Assembly (NCBI GenBank): GCA_035192965.1
Contig: CP136571.1
Span: forward strand, 2,190,501 to 2,254,500
Direction: 5' to 3'
Length of the DNA stretch: 64,000 nucleotides
Origin: Fuscovulum sp.
Lineage (GTDB): Bacteria; Pseudomonadota; Alphaproteobacteria; Rhodobacterales; Rhodobacteraceae
The notes under the pieces are model-generated. The model saw nothing but the letters and a program-made list of their open reading frames with translations, searched no databases and was not told the DNA's origin. The first letter of the stretch is position 1; every line of letters begins with the position of its first letter. The position numbers were made by a program, and so were the translations under genes. Of the stretch, positions 61,341 through 64,000 are shown piece by piece.

Positions 61341-61946
61341 ATGAAGCTTTACTATTCGCCCGGGGCCTGTTCGCTGGCCTCGCATATCGTTCTGGCCGAA
61401 AGCGGGGCTGACTATTCCGTAGAGCGGGCCGATATCCGCGCCAAGAAGACGGAAAGCGGTGGCGATTTCACTGCCATCAGCCCGCGCGGGGCGGTGCCGG
61501 TGCTGGTGCTTGAGGATGGCGAAGTGCTGACCGAGGGCGTGGCGATCATGCAGTTTGTGGCCGACAGCGTGACGCCGGGCAAGCTGCCCGCCGCAGGCAC
61601 GCTGGCGCGGGCGCGGCTGCAAGAAGCGCTGAACTTTGTATCGACCGAAGTGCACAAGACCTATTCTCCTTTTTTCCGGGGGCTGGAGGGCGCAGTGAAA
61701 GAGGCGCAGCTGGCGCTGCTGAATAACCGTCTGGCGCTGGTGGAGGCACGGCTTGCCGATGGGCGCGACTATCTGCTGGGCGCGGATTTCACCCCGGCGG
61801 ATGCCTATCTGTTCACCGTCACCAACTGGTCCAAGGGGATTGGGCATGACCTTTCCGCCTTCCCGAAGCTGGAGGCGGTGCGCGCGCGGATTGCGGCGCG
61901 CCCTGCGGTGCAGGCGGCGATGACGGCGGAAGGTCTGCTGAAGTAA
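61341..61946 (+). CDS. Glutathione S-transferase (beta class)
   Basis: 201 residues: N-terminal thioredoxin-fold LYYSPGACSLASHIVLAESG with the Cys typical of beta-class GSTs, SPRGAVPVLVLEDG (cis-Pro loop), EGVAIMQFVAD, and an all-helical C-terminal domain (GADFTPADAYLFTVTNW). Conjugates glutathione to electrophiles. GGGATG precedes the ATG at 61341. Monocistronic between two terminators. Confidence 0.92.
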   Translation: MKLYYSPGACSLASHIVLAESGADYSVERADIRAKKTESGGDFTAISPRGAVPVLVLEDGEVLTEGVAIMQFVADSVTPGKLPAAGTLARARLQEALNFVSTEVHKTYSPFFRGLEGAVKEAQLALLNNRLALVEARLADGRDYLLGADFTPADAYLFTVTNWSKGIGHDLSAFPKLEAVRARIAARPAVQAAMTAEGLLK

Positions 61947-61968
61947 GGCTGCAACTTTTGGAAACGCA

Positions 61969-61997
61969 AAAGGCCCGCGCCGATGGCGCGGGCCTTT
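61969..61997. terminator. Bidirectional terminator
   Basis: 13-bp perfect stem AAAGGCCCGCGCC/GGCGCGGGCCTTT with loop GAT, flanked by T-runs on both strands. It separates the convergent GST and antiporter genes. Confidence 0.9.
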
Positions 61998-62017
61998 CTT
62001 ATGGCGTCAGGCTTTTC

Positions 62018-62929
62018 TCAGATCAGCGCGACGTAACCGGCATAGGCGGCCAGCAGCACAGCGCCCGCGATGCGGGGCAGGCCACCGAGGATAAAGGCCA
62101 GAACCGTGAGGCCGATTGCAGCCCCGGCGACCCAAGGCATGTCGACCGATGCAAAGCGCGGATCGGCAGGGATCGGAGCAATTAGGGCGGTAGTGCCCAG
62201 AATGCCGAAGATGTTGAAGATGTTCGATCCGACGATATTGCCGACAGCAATCTCGGTCTGCTTGCGGATGGCGGCGATGACCGAGGTTGCCAGTTCGGGC
62301 AGCGAGGTGCCGACGGCGACGATGGTGAGGCCGATGACCGCCTCAGATATGCCGAAGGCACGGGCGAGTTCGGTGGAGCTGTCCACCAGAAGCCGCGCAC
62401 CGATGACCAGCACGACCAGACCGCCCAGCGTCATGGCCCAGGCCTTCCACTGGGGGATGTCGCCTGCGTTGGCCTCTTCCGGTTCCACTTTGCCGGTGGT
62501 GAAGGCAACGATCAGGAAGATCAGCAGGCCGCCGATCAGCAGGGCACCGTCAAGGCGCGTGACATCGCCATCCAGCAGCATCACCCAGATCACCGCCGTG
62601 GCCAGCAGCATGAAGCCCAGATCGCGCCACAGCTTGCGCACGGGAATGATCAGCGGGGCGATCAGCGCCGAGATGCCAAGGATCAAGAGGATATTGGCGA
62701 TGTTCGATCCCAGCACGTTGCCGATGGCAATGGCGGGCTGTCCGGCCATGGCGGCCTGAACAGAGACGAGCATTTCCGGGGCCGAGGTGCCGAAACCCAC
62801 GATGGTAAGGCCGATCACCATGGGCGACAGGCGGAAGTGCTTGGCGATGGCTGTCGCCCCGCGCACCAGATATTCGCCGCCAAAGAACAGGGCGACGAGG
62901 CCCAGTGCGAAGAGAAGATACGTCATCAT
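62018..62929 (-). CDS. Calcium/sodium antiporter (YrbG type)
   Basis: 303-residue CaCA-family exchanger with ten helices in two inverted repeats. The alpha-repeat motifs are GFGTSAPEMLVSVQAA...GNVLGSNIANI and AVGTSLPELATSVIAA...GNIVGSNIFNI, which carry the ion-binding Glu and Asn. Start ATG at 62929 (or 62926). Flanked by a strong terminator downstream. Confidence 0.95.
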   Translation of the reverse strand: MMTYLLFALGLVALFFGGEYLVRGATAIAKHFRLSPMVIGLTIVGFGTSAPEMLVSVQAAMAGQPAIAIGNVLGSNIANILLILGISALIAPLIIPVRKLWRDLGFMLLATAVIWVMLLDGDVTRLDGALLIGGLLIFLIVAFTTGKVEPEEANAGDIPQWKAWAMTLGGLVVLVIGARLLVDSSTELARAFGISEAVIGLTIVAVGTSLPELATSVIAAIRKQTEIAVGNIVGSNIFNIFGILGTTALIAPIPADPRFASVDMPWVAGAAIGLTVLAFILGGLPRIAGAVLLAAYAGYVALI

Positions 62930-63048
62930 AACCCCAAGTCAGTTTACCATGTTGCGCCCCACATCGTGTCTGGATCGGGAAGGACAAGAGGGGGCGGGTG
63001 AAAAAGCGCAGAAAGCGCGGGTTTTGCACGGCCCCCGTGGCGAGGCAG

Positions 63049-63441
63049 TCACGCCTTTGTGTGTTCGATCAGATCCCAGCGGTTGCCAAAGGGATCGCGC
63101 CAGACGGCGACGATGCCATAGGGTTCATGGCGGGGGGCCTCTTCGAACACCACGCCATGTGCCAGCATGCGGGCATGATCGCGGGCGAAATCGTCGGTTT
63201 CCAGAAACAGCCAGACGCGGCCTGCGCCCTGCATCCCGATTGCGGCCTGCTGATCCGGCCCTTCGGCGCGGGCAAGTATCAAGCGGCAGCCGCCGCCGGG
63301 CGGTTCCACGGTGACCCAGCGCTTGTGGCCCTGATCCAGATCGGCGGTCAGGCGAAAGCCAAGGGCGGTGACGAAAAAGGCGATGGCGCTGTCATAGTCC
63401 GGCACGATCAGCGACACGCCTGCAAGGCGGCTTTGCGCCAT
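63049..63441 (-). CDS. VOC-superfamily protein (glyoxalase/bleomycin resistance type)
   Basis: 130 residues with the paired beta-alpha-beta-beta-beta modules of the vicinal oxygen chelate fold: GVSLIVPDYDSAIAFFVTALGF at the N-terminus and the second module ending DPFGNRWDLIEH. Metal-site residues (His, Glu) are only partly conserved at the usual positions, so enzymatic activity is uncertain. Three bases after bpt, so co-transcribed with it. Confidence 0.88.
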   Translation of the reverse strand: MAQSRLAGVSLIVPDYDSAIAFFVTALGFRLTADLDQGHKRWVTVEPPGGGCRLILARAEGPDQQAAIGMQGAGRVWLFLETDDFARDHARMLAHGVVFEEAPRHEPYGIVAVWRDPFGNRWDLIEHTKA

Positions 63442-63444
63442 GGA

Positions 63445-64000
63445 TCAGGCGTCGCGCGGGGTGCGGGTTTCGGGCAGCGAGATGCGGGCCACCTGTTCGG
63501 CAATGGGATCGACCGACAGGGGGTGCAGTTCGGCTTTGTGATCGGCCGGATCGCCAATGTCATGCCAGCGGCCGCCCTTGTAAATCTCCAGCGCGTTGAA
63601 CCCCGCCTTGTAGCCCATCTTGCGCGACCCCGGCACCCAATAGCCGAGATAGACGTAAGGCAGCCCCGCCTCGCGCGCGATGTCGATGTGATCGAGGATC
63701 AGATAGGTGCCCAGCGACAGATCGGCGAGATCGGGGTCATAGAAGCTGTAGACCATCGACAACCCGTCATCGAACACATCCGTCAGGCAGACAGCGGCGA
63801 GGGGGCGGCCCGTTTCACCCGGACCGGGGGGGCGGGAATATTCGATGACACGGGATTTGATCGGCGTCTCTTCGATCATGGCCGCGAATTCGAAGATATC
63901 CATGTCGGCCATACCGCCATCGGCATGGCGGGTGTCGAGATAGCGGCGGAAGAGCGAGAACTGATCTTCGGTCGCCCAGGGCGAGGTGGCGTTGCGGCGC
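63445..64000 (-). CDS. bpt: Aspartate/glutamate leucyltransferase (partial, N-terminus beyond window)
   Basis: Transfers Leu (or Arg) from tRNA to acidic N-termini, an N-end-rule step. The frame is open to the right edge. In the visible 185 residues: [24 protein letters not shown], given here as two conserved blocks; [34 protein letters not shown]-equivalent [30 protein letters not shown]. The N-terminal cysteine pair lies outside. Any ATG within the window would truncate a conserved domain, so the true start is upstream. Confidence 0.93.
   Translation of the reverse strand, partial: RRNATSPWATEDQFSLFRRYLDTRHADGGMADMDIFEFAAMIEETPIKSRVIEYSRPPGPGETGRPLAAVCLTDVFDDGLSMVYSFYDPDLADLSLGTYLILDHIDIAREAGLPYVYLGYWVPGSRKMGYKAGFNALEIYKGGRWHDIGDPADHKAELHPLSVDPIAEQVARISLPETRTPRDA

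Overview
The window is a GC-rich (roughly 65%) chromosomal segment of an alphaproteobacterium. It is most likely a Rhodobacteraceae/Paracoccaceae-type member of the Rhodobacterales. The evidence is gene content: sciP next to ctrA, an Usg-family gene, a DUF2849 gene inside a sulfite-reductase operon, LpxI rather than LpxH, several TRAP and ABC importers, a TakP-like TRAP binding protein, and an alphaproteobacterial LexA box of the form GTTC-N7-GTTC. No rRNA, tRNA, CRISPR array, transposase or prophage gene was seen. The segment is mostly ordinary core genome, and its novelty lies in small genes, intergenic signals and a few unusual gene pairings.

Layout. 1-3065: sulfur assimilation (partial cysI, DUF2849, cobA) with a divergent Lrp-type regulator. 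3071-6016: P450, EamA exporter, tpiA. 6239-8415: Fe-S assembly genes sufT and sufA bracketing a SatD-like/DUF3307 pair that has its own operator-rich promoter. 8567-11581: ssb, then PepSY protein, cytochrome b561, membrane-anchored LuxR-type regulator and lytic transglycosylase. 11767-19051: a peptide-type ABC importer (SBP, two permeases, fused double ATPase) with an AraC regulator. 19227-32522: miaA, then the envelope cluster pyrH-frr-uppS-cdsA-dxr-rseP-(45-aa gene)-bamA-skp-fabZ-lpxA-lpxI-lpxB. 32637-39703: mnmA, sciP, ctrA, ligA, recG and an SOS-type small membrane protein gene. 39851-47160: Fe-S scaffold, hisI, gluQ, trmFO, DoxX, a small unknown, gyrA, usg. 47334-49827: ornithine cyclodeaminase and arginase with a divergent AsnC regulator and a clear operator. 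50038-53323: ccmF, ccmH, enoyl-CoA hydratase. 53481-57878: an ilv operon with a leader-peptide attenuator and two polysaccharide-type genes between ilvB and ilvN. 58144-61946: TRAP transporter and GST. 62018-64000: Ca2+/Na+ antiporter, VOC protein and partial bpt.

Most noteworthy observations: (1) a SatD-like protein whose residue pattern resembles a class III nucleotidyl cyclase with a C-terminal helix-turn-helix, translationally coupled to a DUF3307 membrane protein and preceded by a TTTGCAAA-type operator array; (2) a 40-residue membrane protein behind a LexA box; (3) a family of 3' hairpins whose GAC(G/A)C loop always lies on the sense strand of the upstream gene; (4) a complete ilv attenuator; (5) the ilvB-glycosyltransferase-like-pyruvyltransferase-ilvN operon; (6) dispersed intergenic repeats with a GGATATTT core and with a GTGCAGACGG core.
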